Positions 1 through 8,718 of a stretch of DNA of 64,000 nt are shown here, one piece after another (the stretch's first letter is position 1; each line of letters opens with the position of its first letter). This DNA is from Rossellomorea marisflavi (GTDB taxonomy: Bacteria; Bacillota; Bacilli; Bacillales; Bacillaceae_B), in contig CP033051.1 in the NCBI GenBank assembly GCA_003667865.1, forward strand, positions 1,332,501 through 1,396,500. Reading direction: 5' to 3'. Made by a program: the position numbers and the translations under genes. The notes below the pieces were generated by a model, which was not told where the DNA came from, searched no databases, and worked only from the letters and a program-made list of their open reading frames with translations.

Positions 1-58
<58 letters not shown>

Positions 59-139
59 AAATAACCTTTCTACATTATTTTCAAGCTTCGCTTGAAAGTG
101 ATAATAAGGAAAGTTATTTTTGAGCGAAGCTCAAAAAAA
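59..139 (+). repeat. two stacked inverted repeats between tRNA genes
   Basis: Positions 59-119 form a long imperfect hairpin whose tip is CAAGC-TTC-GCTTG. Positions 117-135 form a second hairpin, TTTTTGAGC-GAA-GCTCAAAAA. The tips of the two hairpins (AGCTTCGCT and AGCGAAGCT) are reverse complements, so an alternative long-range pairing is possible. It could be a processing or folding element between two tRNAs, or a mobile palindrome. It is not a normal terminator because tRNA-Asp follows directly. Confidence 0.6.
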
Positions 140-143
140 CTTT

Positions 144-220
144 GGTCCGGTAGTTCAGTTGGTTAGAATGCCTGCCTGTCACGCAGGAGGTCGCGGGTTC
201 GAGTCCCGTCCGGACCGCCA
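144..220 (+). tRNA. tRNA-Asp (GTC)
   Basis: A complete 77-nt cloverleaf. Acceptor GGTCCGG pairs with CCGGACC, the anticodon GTC is at 178-180, the T-loop motif GGTTCGAGTCC is present and CCA is encoded at 218-220. It is the last gene of the tRNA cluster and is followed by a terminator. Confidence 0.96.
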
Positions 221-234
221 TCTATTACACTAGT

Positions 235-259
235 AAAACGAACGATGTTCGTTTTTTTT
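235..259 (+). terminator. Rho-independent terminator after tRNA-Asp
   Basis: Stem AAAACGAAC / GTTCGTTTT with a 3-base loop, followed by a run of eight T. It closes the tRNA transcript. Confidence 0.85.
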
Positions 260-342
260 ATTTTCATTAACTTTATTTACATATACATTATAAAGATGCT
301 TTGCTCGTTTGGATTAAATTGTGTAAACTACATATATACTAC

Positions 343-372
343 ACCTTAGGGTTATGATCCTAAGGTTTTTTT
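343..372 (+). terminator. Rho-independent terminator upstream of tsaE
   Basis: Perfect stem ACCTTAGG / CCTAAGGT with an 8-base loop and a T7 tail. It lies between the tRNA terminator and tsaE with no gene before it, so it may insulate the tsaE operon from read-through. No obvious gene lies between 260 and 453. Confidence 0.75.
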
Positions 373-453
373 ACATATCAGTAGAACGTGTCATCACAAT
401 GAATGAAATTGAAATATAGTATGAGTACTTAACTTATTGAAGGTGATTGATAT

Positions 454-909
454 ATGAAGTCATATGAGTATGAGACACACTCCTCAGAAGAAACAGAATC
501 CTTTGCTATAAAGTTGGCTCAACTTCTACAGCCCCGTGATGTAATCACATTAGAGGGAGATCTGGGCGCTGGCAAGACTACTTTTACAAAAGGCTTAGCA
601 AAAGGTCTGAAAATAAGTAAGACGGTTAACAGTCCGACATTCACGATTATTAAAGAATATCAAGGAAGATTGCCTTTATATCATATGGATGTGTATCGTT
701 TAGATGATTCGTACGAAGATTTAGGGTTTGATGAGTATTTTGAAGGTAGTGGTGTTACGGTTGTAGAATGGGCACATCTTATAGAGGAGCAACTTCCCGC
801 TTCACTATTAACGATCTCGATTCAACGAATAGGTGATACGAGTCGGAAGATTGTTTTGAAGCCACTAGGTGAACGATACGAGACGTTATGTGAGGAGATT
901 TTTAAATGA
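454..909 (+). CDS. tsaE: tRNA t6A biosynthesis ATPase TsaE
   Basis: TsaE is the small P-loop ATPase that supports the TsaB-TsaD complex in making N6-threonylcarbamoyl-adenosine at position 37 of ANN-decoding tRNAs. The 151-residue length is usual. The Walker A motif GDLGAGKTT lies at residues 35-43 and the family motif NSPTFTI follows around residue 59. AAGGTGA lies 8 bases before the ATG. The stop overlaps the tsaB start (ATGA), so the genes are translationally coupled. The gene corresponds to ydiB of B. subtilis, in the same order. Confidence 0.95.
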   Translation: MKSYEYETHSSEETESFAIKLAQLLQPRDVITLEGDLGAGKTTFTKGLAKGLKISKTVNSPTFTIIKEYQGRLPLYHMDVYRLDDSYEDLGFDEYFEGSGVTVVEWAHLIEEQLPASLLTISIQRIGDTSRKIVLKPLGERYETLCEEIFK

Positions 910-1598
910 AAGTATTAGCTATTGATACATCGAACTATCCTCTTGGTATTGCTCTTATTGATGAGGAGAAAGTATTAGGAGAATACATAACAAACTTAAA
1001 AAAGAACCACTCATTACGTGCAATGCCTGCTATTCAACAACTATTAGATGAGTGTGAGGTAAAACAAAACGAGCTAACAAAGATTGTTGTGGCAAATGGA
1101 CCAGGTTCTTATACGGGTGTGAGGATCGGTGTGACAATCGCAAAAACGTTAGCATGGTCTTTAAATATCCCGATTGTTCCAGTATCTAGTCTAGCAACGG
1201 TTGCAGCTTCAGGACGTTATTTTTCTGGACTTATTTCACCTATATTTGATGCAAGAAGAGGACAAGTATACACAGGTCTGTATTCATTTAAGGATGGAAT
1301 ACTACAAACCGTAATAGAAGACAGTAATCTTTTAGCAAGTGAATGGGCTGAGAAACTAAAATCTTACAATGAAGATATATTATTTATCGGTAATGATGTA
1401 TCCATCCATCAGGAAACACTTCAAACAGTTCTTGGAGGTCAGGCATATATTGCAGCGATAACAAGTCATAATCCTCGTCCATCAGAGTTAGCATTTTTAG
1501 GTGTATCAGCAGAAGGAACATCCGTCCATGAAGTGGTACCGAATTATGTTCGTATGGTTGAGGCTGAAGTGAAGTGGTTAGAATCCCAAAAAAAATAG
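906..1598 (+). CDS. tsaB: tRNA t6A biosynthesis protein TsaB
   Basis: TsaB is an ASKHA-fold paralogue of TsaD that forms the heterodimer needed for threonylcarbamoyl transfer. It starts MKVLAIDTSNYPLGIAL and carries the typical GPGSYTGVRIG segment near residues 65-75. At 230 residues it is full length. Four bases overlap tsaE. The family lacks the full catalytic metal site of TsaD and acts as a scaffold. Confidence 0.95.
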   Translation: MKVLAIDTSNYPLGIALIDEEKVLGEYITNLKKNHSLRAMPAIQQLLDECEVKQNELTKIVVANGPGSYTGVRIGVTIAKTLAWSLNIPIVPVSSLATVAASGRYFSGLISPIFDARRGQVYTGLYSFKDGILQTVIEDSNLLASEWAEKLKSYNEDILFIGNDVSIHQETLQTVLGGQAYIAAITSHNPRPSELAFLGVSAEGTSVHEVVPNYVRMVEAEVKWLESQKK

Positions 1599-1616
1599 AC
1601 TAGAGGGATAAAAGAA

Positions 1617-2057
1617 ATGTTTATACGATTTATGGAGAAGAAGGATATTGATGATGTTGTAAAAATTGATCAGCAGTCTTTTTCTGTACCATGGAGCCGG
1701 CAGTCATTTGTTAATGAGATTGACCAAAATCTGTATGCCACCTATATTGTTTTAGAAGATGACGACGGTAGCATTATTGGTTATTGTGGAGTGTGGAATG
1801 TTCTAGATGAAGCACATATCACAAATATCGCCATTGCTCCTGGTAATCGAGGCAAAGGTTATGGGGAACTACTGCTCAAAAAGATTATGGAACTATCAAA
1901 GGAAGCGGGGGCAAAATCCATGACACTAGAAGTTCGATTAAGTAATGAAGTGGCACAAAGTCTTTATCGAAAGTTTGGCTTTGAAGACGGTGGAGTCCGT
2001 AAAAATTATTATTCAGATAATGGTGAAGATGCGTTAGTGATGTGGGTGACATTATGA
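1617..2057 (+). CDS. rimI: N-acetyltransferase RimI-type (GNAT)
   Basis: A 146-residue GNAT protein. The acetyl-CoA loop is recognisable as [11 protein letters not shown] (about residues 82-92), followed by the [19 protein letters not shown] signature of RimI. RimI acetylates the N-terminal alanine of ribosomal protein S18, though in Bacillus its targets may be broader. The position inside the t6A operon is conserved in Bacillaceae (ydiD). A GAGGGAT ribosome site precedes the ATG. Confidence 0.9.
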   Translation: MFIRFMEKKDIDDVVKIDQQSFSVPWSRQSFVNEIDQNLYATYIVLEDDDGSIIGYCGVWNVLDEAHITNIAIAPGNRGKGYGELLLKKIMELSKEAGAKSMTLEVRLSNEVAQSLYRKFGFEDGGVRKNYYSDNGEDALVMWVTL

Positions 2058-3073
2058 AGAAGGATTTATACATATTAGGAATTGAAACGAGCTGTGATGA
2101 GACGGCAGTGGCAATCATCAAAAATGGTACTGAAATTGTAGCAAATGTTGTCGCTTCGCAAATAGAGAGTCATAAGCGATTTGGTGGTGTTGTCCCTGAG
2201 ATTGCATCCCGCCATCATGTTGAACAAATGACCATTACGTTAGAAGAGGCTCTATCACAATCTAAAGTAACACTTGATGATATAGATGCGATTACTGTAA
2301 CAGAAGGACCAGGCTTAGTTGGAGCCTTATTAGTAGGGGTAAATGCAGCAAAAGCATTAGCCTTTGCAAGTGGAAAGCCATTAGTCGGAGTACATCATAT
2401 CGCTGGACATATTTATGCGAACCGCTTGATTAAAGAAATGGAATTTCCTTTATTATCCCTAGTGGTCTCTGGCGGACATACGGAGCTTGTTCTAATGGAG
2501 GAGCACGGAAGCTTCAAGGTCATTGGTGAAACACGTGATGATGCTGCTGGTGAGGCATATGATAAAGTGGCACGTACACTGAACTTGCCGTATCCAGGAG
2601 GGCCACATATTGATCGGTTAGCTCATGAGGGACAGCCTACTATTGATTTACCAAGAGCTTGGTTGGAAGAGGGCTCATATGATTTTAGTTTTAGTGGTCT
2701 GAAATCTGCTGTGATTAATACACTTCATAATGCTGAGCAAAAGGGAAAACAAATAGAGCCTGAAAACCTAGCAGCTAGCTTTCAAGAGAGTGTTATTGAT
2801 GTACTTGTTACAAAAACAGTCAAAGCTGCGAAGCAATATAAGGTGAAACAAGTGTTAGTAGCAGGTGGAGTGGCTGCAAACAAAGGCTTACGAGCACGGT
2901 TAGAGCAGGAATTTGAAGGCATTTTAGATATCGAGCTCATTATTCCTCCACTTGCTCTCTGTACAGATAATGCTGCTATGATTGCAGCTGCAGGTACGGT
3001 GTTGTATGAGAAAGGAAAACGAAGTGACCTCAGTATGAATGCTAATCCTGGATTAGACTTAGAAATGCAGTAG
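2054..3073 (+). CDS. tsaD: tRNA N6-threonylcarbamoyladenosine transferase TsaD
   Basis: Catalytic subunit of t6A synthesis, which transfers threonylcarbamoyl from its AMP ester to A37 of tRNA. I chose the ATG at 2054 (339 residues), which overlaps the rimI stop as ATGA and has GGGTGA just upstream, over the GTG at 2042. It begins [21 protein letters not shown]. The HHIAGH segment supplies the HxxxH metal ligands, and SGGHTELVL and [12 protein letters not shown] are further ASKHA motifs. Also known as gcp/ydiE. It is the last gene of the operon, and a terminator follows. Confidence 0.96.
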   Translation: MKKDLYILGIETSCDETAVAIIKNGTEIVANVVASQIESHKRFGGVVPEIASRHHVEQMTITLEEALSQSKVTLDDIDAITVTEGPGLVGALLVGVNAAKALAFASGKPLVGVHHIAGHIYANRLIKEMEFPLLSLVVSGGHTELVLMEEHGSFKVIGETRDDAAGEAYDKVARTLNLPYPGGPHIDRLAHEGQPTIDLPRAWLEEGSYDFSFSGLKSAVINTLHNAEQKGKQIEPENLAASFQESVIDVLVTKTVKAAKQYKVKQVLVAGGVAANKGLRARLEQEFEGILDIELIIPPLALCTDNAAMIAAAGTVLYEKGKRSDLSMNANPGLDLEMQ

Positions 3074-3079
3074 TTCAAG

Positions 3080-3415
3080 TTGTCCACAAAACATCCAGAA
3101 TTCGAGGTATTTTGCAGAGACTTAGCGTAAAAAGCTAAGTCTTTTTTTCATGGAAAGGAAGTATTATTCACAACATGGGGATATACTCTGGATAAAAACT
3201 GTAGAACACTGTTGAATTTTAGCGAACATACGTTTTATACACAGCTTGTGGACAAATTGTGCATAACTTTAAATAAATTGTTAAGAGATTGTGTAAAAAG
3301 AATTCGTAGAAGTGTGTCGCATTCTGTAGATAATGTGGATAAGTAAAGGTTTTATTGTGGATAATGTGGAAAAGTGCTGTGAATAACGTAAAATAAACCT
3401 TTTTTATGTGGATGA
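3080..3415. promoter_or_regulatory. DnaA-box cluster in the tsaD-ABC-F intergenic region
   Basis: About a dozen 9-mers match or nearly match TTATNCACA. Exact matches: 3164-3172 (+), 3235-3243 (+), 3258-3266 (-), 3334-3342 (-), 3356-3364 (-), 3378-3386 (-). One-mismatch copies: 3080-3088 (+), 3187-3195, 3247-3255, 3325-3333, 3365-3373 and 3407-3415 (all -). Several are spaced head to tail by 9 to 11 bases. The density is far above chance and no gene lies here. I recall a DnaA-box cluster between gcp and ydiF in B. subtilis that moderates replication initiation by titrating DnaA. The same gene pair flanks this one. The function here is inferred. Confidence 0.8.
3119..3148 (+). terminator. Rho-independent terminator of the t6A operon
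   Basis: Stem GACTTAGC / GCTAAGTC with a 7-base loop and a T7 tail, 45 bases after the tsaD stop. Confidence 0.9.
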
Positions 3416-3431
3416 AAATGTGGGAAAACGA

Positions 3432-3471
3432 TAAAAAACTGGACAAGAGTGTGTGTAACTCACTGTCCAGT
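3432..3471 (-). terminator. Terminator of the ABC-F gene
   Basis: Read on the minus strand: stem ACTGGACA / TGTCCAGT extended by AGT/ACT pairs, followed by TTTTTTA. It lies just after the stop of the leftward ABC-F gene. Confidence 0.8.
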
Positions 3472-3479
3472 CATATACT

Positions 3480-5420
3480 TTATACCTGTTTTAGCTCATC
3501 TTCGAGCTCTGTCCATTCCTCAAGCATGCTGTCTAGCTTGTGTTTGTTATCTTCCAGCTTGATTTGAATATCTTGAACCTTCTCGTGATCCTGAAAAATT
3601 TCAGGCAGACACAGCAGTTCCTCAAGTTCTTGAATGTTTGTTTCAAGTACTTCCATTTGATCCTCAAGTTCTGCAATTCTTCGTCGCTTTTGTCGTTCTA
3701 CTTTCTTTGCTTCTTTATCAATCTGGAAGCTTGTTTTGTCCGAAGTACTAACAACCGAAGTTTTGGATTCTTGTTCCTGTTTTTCCAGAAGCTCTAACTC
3801 CTCTTGTTCTTGAAGTTTTTCCTGGTAATAATCATAGTCACCTAAATAAACGGCAACACCTGTTTTTGATAGCTCGATTACTTTTGTCGCAATTCTATTA
3901 ATAAAGTATCGATCATGCGAAACAAAGAGAAGGGTACCAGGATAATCAATTAAAGCAGATTCTAAAACTTCCTTACTATCAAGATCTAAGTGGTTGGTAG
4001 GCTCGTCTAGAATAAGGACATTGGAATGCTCCATCATAATTTTTGATAAAGCGAGTCTTGCTTTTTCTCCACCGCTCAGAGAAGATACAGTCTTTAAAAC
4101 ATCCTCACCTGAAAATAAGAAATTCCCTAAGACAGTACGAATCTCTTTTTCATTTTTCATTGGATACTCGTCCCATAGCTCATTTAGAACCGTCTTATTT
4201 GACGTAAGACGTGCTTGCTCTTGGTCATAGTAGCTAATTGAAACATTTGTACCAAATTGAAACGAACCGCTTATCGGATCTAGGTTTTTAATGAGTGTTT
4301 TTAAAAGAGTAGACTTCCCTACTCCGTTTGGTCCGACTAACGCAATACTCTCTCCTCTATTTAGTGAGAAGGTAAGGTCCTCAGAAAGAATTTCCCCATC
4401 ATAGCCAATGGCTAAGTCTGAAACCTTTAATACATCGTTCCCACTTTGCTTTTCAATAGAAAAACCAAAAGTAGCTGATTTCTCATCTCCAAGTGGGCGG
4501 TCCATGAGCTCCATACGCTCTAGCTTCTTACGACGACTTTGCGCCATTTTTGTTGTAGAAGCTCTAGCAATATTTCGCTGAATGAAATCTTCTAGTTTGG
4601 CAACCTCTTGTTGTTGACGTTCATAAGCCTTAATGTCTCGTTCATATTCATCGGCCTTTTGTTCTAAGTACTTGCTATAATTGCCAACGAATTTTTTAAT
4701 ATAATTTCGTGAAAGCTCATACACTTGATTCACAACGCGATCAAGGAAATAACGGTCATGTGAGACAATAAGGATAGCACCTTCATAGGATTGTAGGTAG
4801 GACTCAAGCCATGATAACGTTTCGATATCTAAGTGGTTGGTAGGCTCATCTAGAATAAGGATATTGGGCTTTGATAATAGAAGCTTTGCAAGAGCCAGTC
4901 TTGTTTTTTGACCTCCACTTAAAGTGGAAATTTTTGTATCATAATCAAATTGCTCAAAATGTAGGCCGTGAAGGACAGAACGAATGTCTGCTTCATATTG
5001 ATACCCACCAGAATCTTTGAAAAGAATCTGTAGTTCATCATATTCCCTCAGAATTCGGTCATAAGCTGTCTGGTTTTCATAAATGGAAGGGTCAGACATT
5101 TGCTGCTCTAATGATCGTAGTTGCACTTCTTGCTTTCGGACTGTATCAAAAACCGTAAGCATTTCCTCCCATATAGAAAGACTAGACTCTAACCCAGTAT
5201 GCTGTGCTAAATATCCAATGGTGACATCTTTAGGTTTTATAATATCTCCAGAATCGTAGGAAAGCTGGCCTGCGATAATTTTTAATAGAGTCGACTTTCC
5301 GGTACCGTTTCGTCCAACAAGAGCAACACGGTCACGAGTTTGTATCTCTAGTTTTATATTCGATAAAATTAAATCAGCTGCATAACGCTTTGTTAGCTGG
5401 TTTACTTGTAATAGTATCAT
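3480..5420 (-). CDS. ydiF: ABC-F family ATPase (YdiF-like)
   Basis: A 646-residue soluble protein with two ABC ATPase domains and no membrane segments, the ABC-F layout. Walker A motifs are GRNGTGKST (about 37-45) and GPNGVGKST (about 363-371). The two signature motifs are LSGGQKTRLAL and LSGGEKARLAL. A linker rich in RRKKLERME lies between the domains, and the C-terminal 100 residues form a charged coiled coil (RRRIAELEDQMEVLE). ABC-F proteins act on stalled or antibiotic-bound ribosomes; whether this member is a housekeeping factor or a resistance factor cannot be read from sequence. GAGGTGA precedes the ATG. Divergent from rex. Confidence 0.92.
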   Translation of the reverse strand: MILLQVNQLTKRYAADLILSNIKLEIQTRDRVALVGRNGTGKSTLLKIIAGQLSYDSGDIIKPKDVTIGYLAQHTGLESSLSIWEEMLTVFDTVRKQEVQLRSLEQQMSDPSIYENQTAYDRILREYDELQILFKDSGGYQYEADIRSVLHGLHFEQFDYDTKISTLSGGQKTRLALAKLLLSKPNILILDEPTNHLDIETLSWLESYLQSYEGAILIVSHDRYFLDRVVNQVYELSRNYIKKFVGNYSKYLEQKADEYERDIKAYERQQQEVAKLEDFIQRNIARASTTKMAQSRRKKLERMELMDRPLGDEKSATFGFSIEKQSGNDVLKVSDLAIGYDGEILSEDLTFSLNRGESIALVGPNGVGKSTLLKTLIKNLDPISGSFQFGTNVSISYYDQEQARLTSNKTVLNELWDEYPMKNEKEIRTVLGNFLFSGEDVLKTVSSLSGGEKARLALSKIMMEHSNVLILDEPTNHLDLDSKEVLESALIDYPGTLLFVSHDRYFINRIATKVIELSKTGVAVYLGDYDYYQEKLQEQEELELLEKQEQESKTSVVSTSDKTSFQIDKEAKKVERQKRRRIAELEDQMEVLETNIQELEELLCLPEIFQDHEKVQDIQIKLEDNKHKLDSMLEEWTELEDELKQV

Positions 5421-5646
5421 CTGTCATTCACCTCAATCTCATAAAGCTAGTGTATCGTACTTTGAGTCAAACCAGCAATATAAACAAATTGGTTATACAA
5501 AGACAGAGAAGAAAAAATAGTGTATGATGAGAGAAGAAAAAGCTAGTATTTTAAATAAAATCCGTTTAAAATGGACAAGCATGAAAGGGCTCTCATAGGG
5601 TTCCATAAGATGTATAGAAATGCGAAGGAAATGTGGGGGAAAGGTT

Positions 5647-6324
5647 ATGACACAAGAAACAACAAAGATTCCACACGCAACAGCAAAACGATTACCACTT
5701 TATTATAGATTTTTAAAAAACTTATCCTCTTCTGGAAAACAGCGAGTCTCTTCTAAAGAATTGAGTGATGCTGTAAAGGTAGATTCTGCCACAATTCGAA
5801 GAGATTTTTCATACTTTGGTGCTTTAGGAAAAAAGGGATATGGGTATAATGTTAGTTATCTGTTATCCTTCTTTAGTAAAACATTGGATCAAGATGAATT
5901 AACAAAGGTCGTTCTGATCGGTGTAGGGAATCTAGGAACAGCATTTCTTCATTATAATTTTATAAAAAATAATAATACTAAAATAGAAATGGCTTTTGAT
6001 GTTTCTGAGGATAAGATTGGAACGTCAATTGGTGATGTTCCGGTTTATCATTTAGATCAGCTAGAGGAAAAGCTAAAGGATGAAAATATTGAGGTCGCAA
6101 TTATGACAGTCCCTGCTGGAGCGGCACAAAATATTACGGACCGTCTCGTTTCTTCAGAAGTAAAGGGGATTTTAAACTTTACACCTGCACGGTTAAATGT
6201 TCCGGATCATATCCGGATTCATCATATTGACCTAGCAGTAGAATTGCAATCATTGGTTTATTTCCTGAAAAATTATTCTGGAGATGACACGGAACTGTCA
6301 CAGGATACCGAAATTCCAGAATAG
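5647..6324 (+). CDS. rex: redox-sensing transcriptional repressor Rex
   Basis: Rex senses the NADH/NAD+ ratio and represses fermentation and respiration genes when NADH is low. The 225-residue form from the ATG at 5647 is preferred: it follows GGGGGAAAGG and matches family N-termini ([16 protein letters not shown]). The winged-helix domain spans about residues 15-85 ([25 protein letters not shown]). The Rossmann motif GVGNLGTA lies near residue 98. An upstream in-frame ATG at 5620 lacks family support. In B. subtilis moaC sits between ydiF and rex; here 226 non-coding bases separate them. Confidence 0.95.
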   Translation: MTQETTKIPHATAKRLPLYYRFLKNLSSSGKQRVSSKELSDAVKVDSATIRRDFSYFGALGKKGYGYNVSYLLSFFSKTLDQDELTKVVLIGVGNLGTAFLHYNFIKNNNTKIEMAFDVSEDKIGTSIGDVPVYHLDQLEEKLKDENIEVAIMTVPAGAAQNITDRLVSSEVKGILNFTPARLNVPDHIRIHHIDLAVELQSLVYFLKNYSGDDTELSQDTEIPE

Positions 6325-6372
6325 CCAATTAGGCTCGGATACGTTATCATATTGTTGAGGAGGTGTTGTAAA

Positions 6373-6552
6373 ATGCCAGTAGGTCCAGGTAGCCTCGTTT
6401 TAATAGCAATCGTTGCTATATTAATCTTTGGTCCAAAAAAGCTTCCAGAGTTAGGGAAAGCTATGGGTAATACATTACGTGAATTTAAGAATGCAACTAA
6501 AGGCTTAGCAGATGAAGATGACAATCCGAAAAAAGAGAAAGATGCTAAGTAG
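6373..6552 (+). CDS. tatA: Sec-independent translocase subunit TatA
   Basis: A 59-residue TatA/E-type protein: a short N-terminal membrane helix (PGSLVLIAIVAILIFGP), the hinge KKLPELGKAMG, an amphipathic helix and a charged tail. A strong GAGGAGGTG site lies 8 bases before the ATG at 6373; the longer TTG-initiated frame from 6352 is not credible. With TatC 15 bases downstream it forms a minimal two-component Tat system that exports folded proteins, like TatAy-TatCy in the same locus of B. subtilis. Confidence 0.95.
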   Translation: MPVGPGSLVLIAIVAILIFGPKKLPELGKAMGNTLREFKNATKGLADEDDNPKKEKDAK

Positions 6553-6567
6553 ATTAGGATGAACGCC

Positions 6568-7335
6568 ATGAGTCAGAAAGACATGACGGTATATGAGCAT
6601 ATAGGTGAATTACGGAAACGACTCATGTTTGTGGTCGTTTTCTTTGTGTTAGCGGTTATAGGAAGTTTCTTTCTAGCAGAACCACTGATACGTTATTTGC
6701 AGCATGCAGATGAGGCGAAAGAGCTAACCATGAATGCCTTCCGAATTACAGATCCTTTAAAGATCTATATGGAAATGATGGTGTTTATTGCGCTTCTCAT
6801 CACTTCGCCATTGATTCTGTTTCAACTGTGGGCATTTATTAGCCCGGGGTTACATGATCGAGAAAGAACCGTTACACTAAGCTATATCCCGATTTCATTG
6901 ATATTGTTTCTAAGTGGAATCTCGTTTGCTTACTTTATTCTTTTTCCATATGTAGTGGAGTTTATGACATCACTGTCCAACAGCTTAAATATTGAACAAG
7001 TAATTGGAATTAATGAATACTTTCATTTCTTATTTCAATTAACGATACCTTTTGGGTTCCTATTTCAGTTACCAGTGGTGATGTTATTCTTAACAAGACT
7101 AGGAATTATCACACCAATGCTGATGAGTAAATTTAGACGCTTTGCGTATTTTATCTTATTAGTCATTGCTGCGTTCATTACGCCACCAGATATTGTGTCG
7201 CATCTGATGGTGACTGTACCACTTTTCATACTGTATGAAATTAGTATCTTAATTTCAAAGGTAGGATATAAAAAATTCCTAGAGGCAGAACAGAAGTTAC
7301 AATATGAGTTATATGAGAAAGAGAAGGGAGATTGA
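6568..7335 (+). CDS. tatC: Sec-independent translocase subunit TatC
   Basis: A 255-residue polytopic membrane protein with about six helices. The family N-terminus MTVYEHIGELRKRL binds the twin-arginine signal peptide, and the conserved loop SPLILFQLWAFISPGL (about 85-100) is present. ATG 6568 is preferred over ATG 6559, because the only purine-rich site (TTAGGATGA) is spaced for the second. It pairs with tatA upstream and ends at a terminator that overlaps its stop codon. Confidence 0.95.
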   Translation: MSQKDMTVYEHIGELRKRLMFVVVFFVLAVIGSFFLAEPLIRYLQHADEAKELTMNAFRITDPLKIYMEMMVFIALLITSPLILFQLWAFISPGLHDRERTVTLSYIPISLILFLSGISFAYFILFPYVVEFMTSLSNSLNIEQVIGINEYFHFLFQLTIPFGFLFQLPVVMLFLTRLGIITPMLMSKFRRFAYFILLVIAAFITPPDIVSHLMVTVPLFILYEISILISKVGYKKFLEAEQKLQYELYEKEKGD

Positions 7336-7358
7336 TCATTTGATCAGTCTCTTTTTTT
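7327..7358 (+). terminator. Terminator after tatC
   Basis: Stem GAGATTGATC / GATCAGTCTC (one G-T pair) followed by T7. The stop codon of tatC lies in the left arm. Confidence 0.85.
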
Positions 7359-7387
7359 GAAAGATAAGAAAGTATAAAATTTTGGAC

Positions 7388-7417
7388 TACCACAGACCTT
7401 GATGCTGTGGTATTTTT
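7388..7417 (+). terminator. hairpin with T-run at left edge of the IS91-like element
   Basis: Perfect 8-bp stem TACCACAG / CTGTGGTA, a 9-base loop and TTTTT after the stem, immediately before the transposase gene. It could stop incoming transcription and so limit transposase expression, or be the structural end used in rolling-circle transposition, or both. Confidence 0.6.
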
Positions 7418-7422
7418 CATGT

Positions 7423-8718
7423 ATGGAGACAAATATTCTTAGACGTATTTTCTTTGATGAAAATCAACATTGGGAACAATTTAAAATTAAAAATGGGAAA
7501 AAAATCCGTTCTATTGTTATTAAAGAAGTAGAAAAATTTCGGGACTGTGGAAATCCGAAAAATGGGTTCAAGTTATTTGTTTGTGAAGGTTGTCATGATG
7601 TCCGACATGTTCCTTATAGATGTAAGGGTCGTTTTTGTACAACATGTTCTGTTGGAGAAAGCGAGGAATGGAGTAGATTACTGACGGAAGATGTATTACA
7701 GGTCAATCACCGACATGTGATTTTTACAATTGATGAAGGGTTGCGAGATATTTTCCTACTTCACAGACATCTTCTGAAAGATCTAATGGATGCGGCATCC
7801 AAATTATTAATAGACTTCTTTCAGAAGAAGGCGAAAGTAACTCCTGGGATTATTTCAGGACTACACACTTTTGGTTCGAGAGTCAATTTTAATCCTCATG
7901 TTCATATGTTAGTGACGATGGGGGGATTAACTGAAAAAGGGGAATGGAAGCAGTATGATTTTTTGCCATTTGCGATGCTTCGAAAGCAATGGCAGACAGT
8001 TGTATTAAAATTAATTAGAAACGGAGTTTCTCAGAAAGAGAAAAAAAGAATTCAACCAAGACTCCAAAAGGCGTTCACCAATAATGGGGAAGGCTTCTAT
8101 GTGTATGCTCCGAAACAGAGAGGCAAAATTAAAGAACAACTTCGTTATATTGGACGTTATATTCGTCGACCCGCAATTGGAATTAATCGGATTGAGGCAT
8201 ATGATGGTCAAAATGTTACGTTTAAATACAAGGACAAAACAGATGGAAAAGATAAAACAGAAACCGTAAGCGTGGAAGAATTTATTTCACGTTTAATTCG
8301 TCATATTCCAGATGAGCAATTTAAAACCATTCGCCATTATGGAATGTATTCTAGAAGGTCAAAGAAACTGTGTAAAAAGCTGTTAAGCAATTGGCAACAA
8401 ACAGCGAGACGTTGGGTAGTGAAGGTGAAGAAGACCTTACGTCGTCAGACGTGGCGTGAAAGAATAATAGCCAGTGGTAAAAAGGACCCTCTGGTTTGTC
8501 CGAAGTGTGAGTGCTACTATGAATACAAGGGAGAAGTCTGCCTAGAAGATGGTAGATTAGAGATAAAGGTAGCTTTATGCCCAACGACTAGAGCCTATTT
8601 AGAAAGGGTGATTAACAATCTCACCAGTATCAAAAACCCGCAAAAAGGGAAAAAAGAAAAAGAATCCAAACCAAACCAAAAAACAGAGCGTCAGCTTTGT
8701 TTGTTTAGAGTGTCATGA
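7423..8718 (+). CDS. IS91-family Y2 rolling-circle transposase
   Basis: Single-strand HUH nuclease transposase, 431 residues from the ATG at 7423. An N-terminal zinc-binding domain shows CEGC and CKGRFCTTC (about residues 45-80). The HUH metal motif is H159-V-H161 in NPHVHMLVTMGG. The two catalytic tyrosines fit Y242-IGR-Y246. The tail contains another CPKC pair, then a Lys-rich segment. No good ribosome site precedes the start, typical for low-level transposase translation; the ATG at 7402 or TTG at 7399 would lie in the hairpin. The family assignment is firm. Activity is unknown. Confidence 0.9.
   Translation: METNILRRIFFDENQHWEQFKIKNGKKIRSIVIKEVEKFRDCGNPKNGFKLFVCEGCHDVRHVPYRCKGRFCTTCSVGESEEWSRLLTEDVLQVNHRHVIFTIDEGLRDIFLLHRHLLKDLMDAASKLLIDFFQKKAKVTPGIISGLHTFGSRVNFNPHVHMLVTMGGLTEKGEWKQYDFLPFAMLRKQWQTVVLKLIRNGVSQKEKKRIQPRLQKAFTNNGEGFYVYAPKQRGKIKEQLRYIGRYIRRPAIGINRIEAYDGQNVTFKYKDKTDGKDKTETVSVEEFISRLIRHIPDEQFKTIRHYGMYSRRSKKLCKKLLSNWQQTARRWVVKVKKTLRRQTWRERIIASGKKDPLVCPKCECYYEYKGEVCLEDGRLEIKVALCPTTRAYLERVINNLTSIKNPQKGKKEKESKPNQKTERQLCLFRVS

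Noticed and set aside
5421-5646. Remains of moaC/ydiG between the ABC-F gene and rex
   Set aside because: No MoaC-like reading frame is visible on either strand in this interval.
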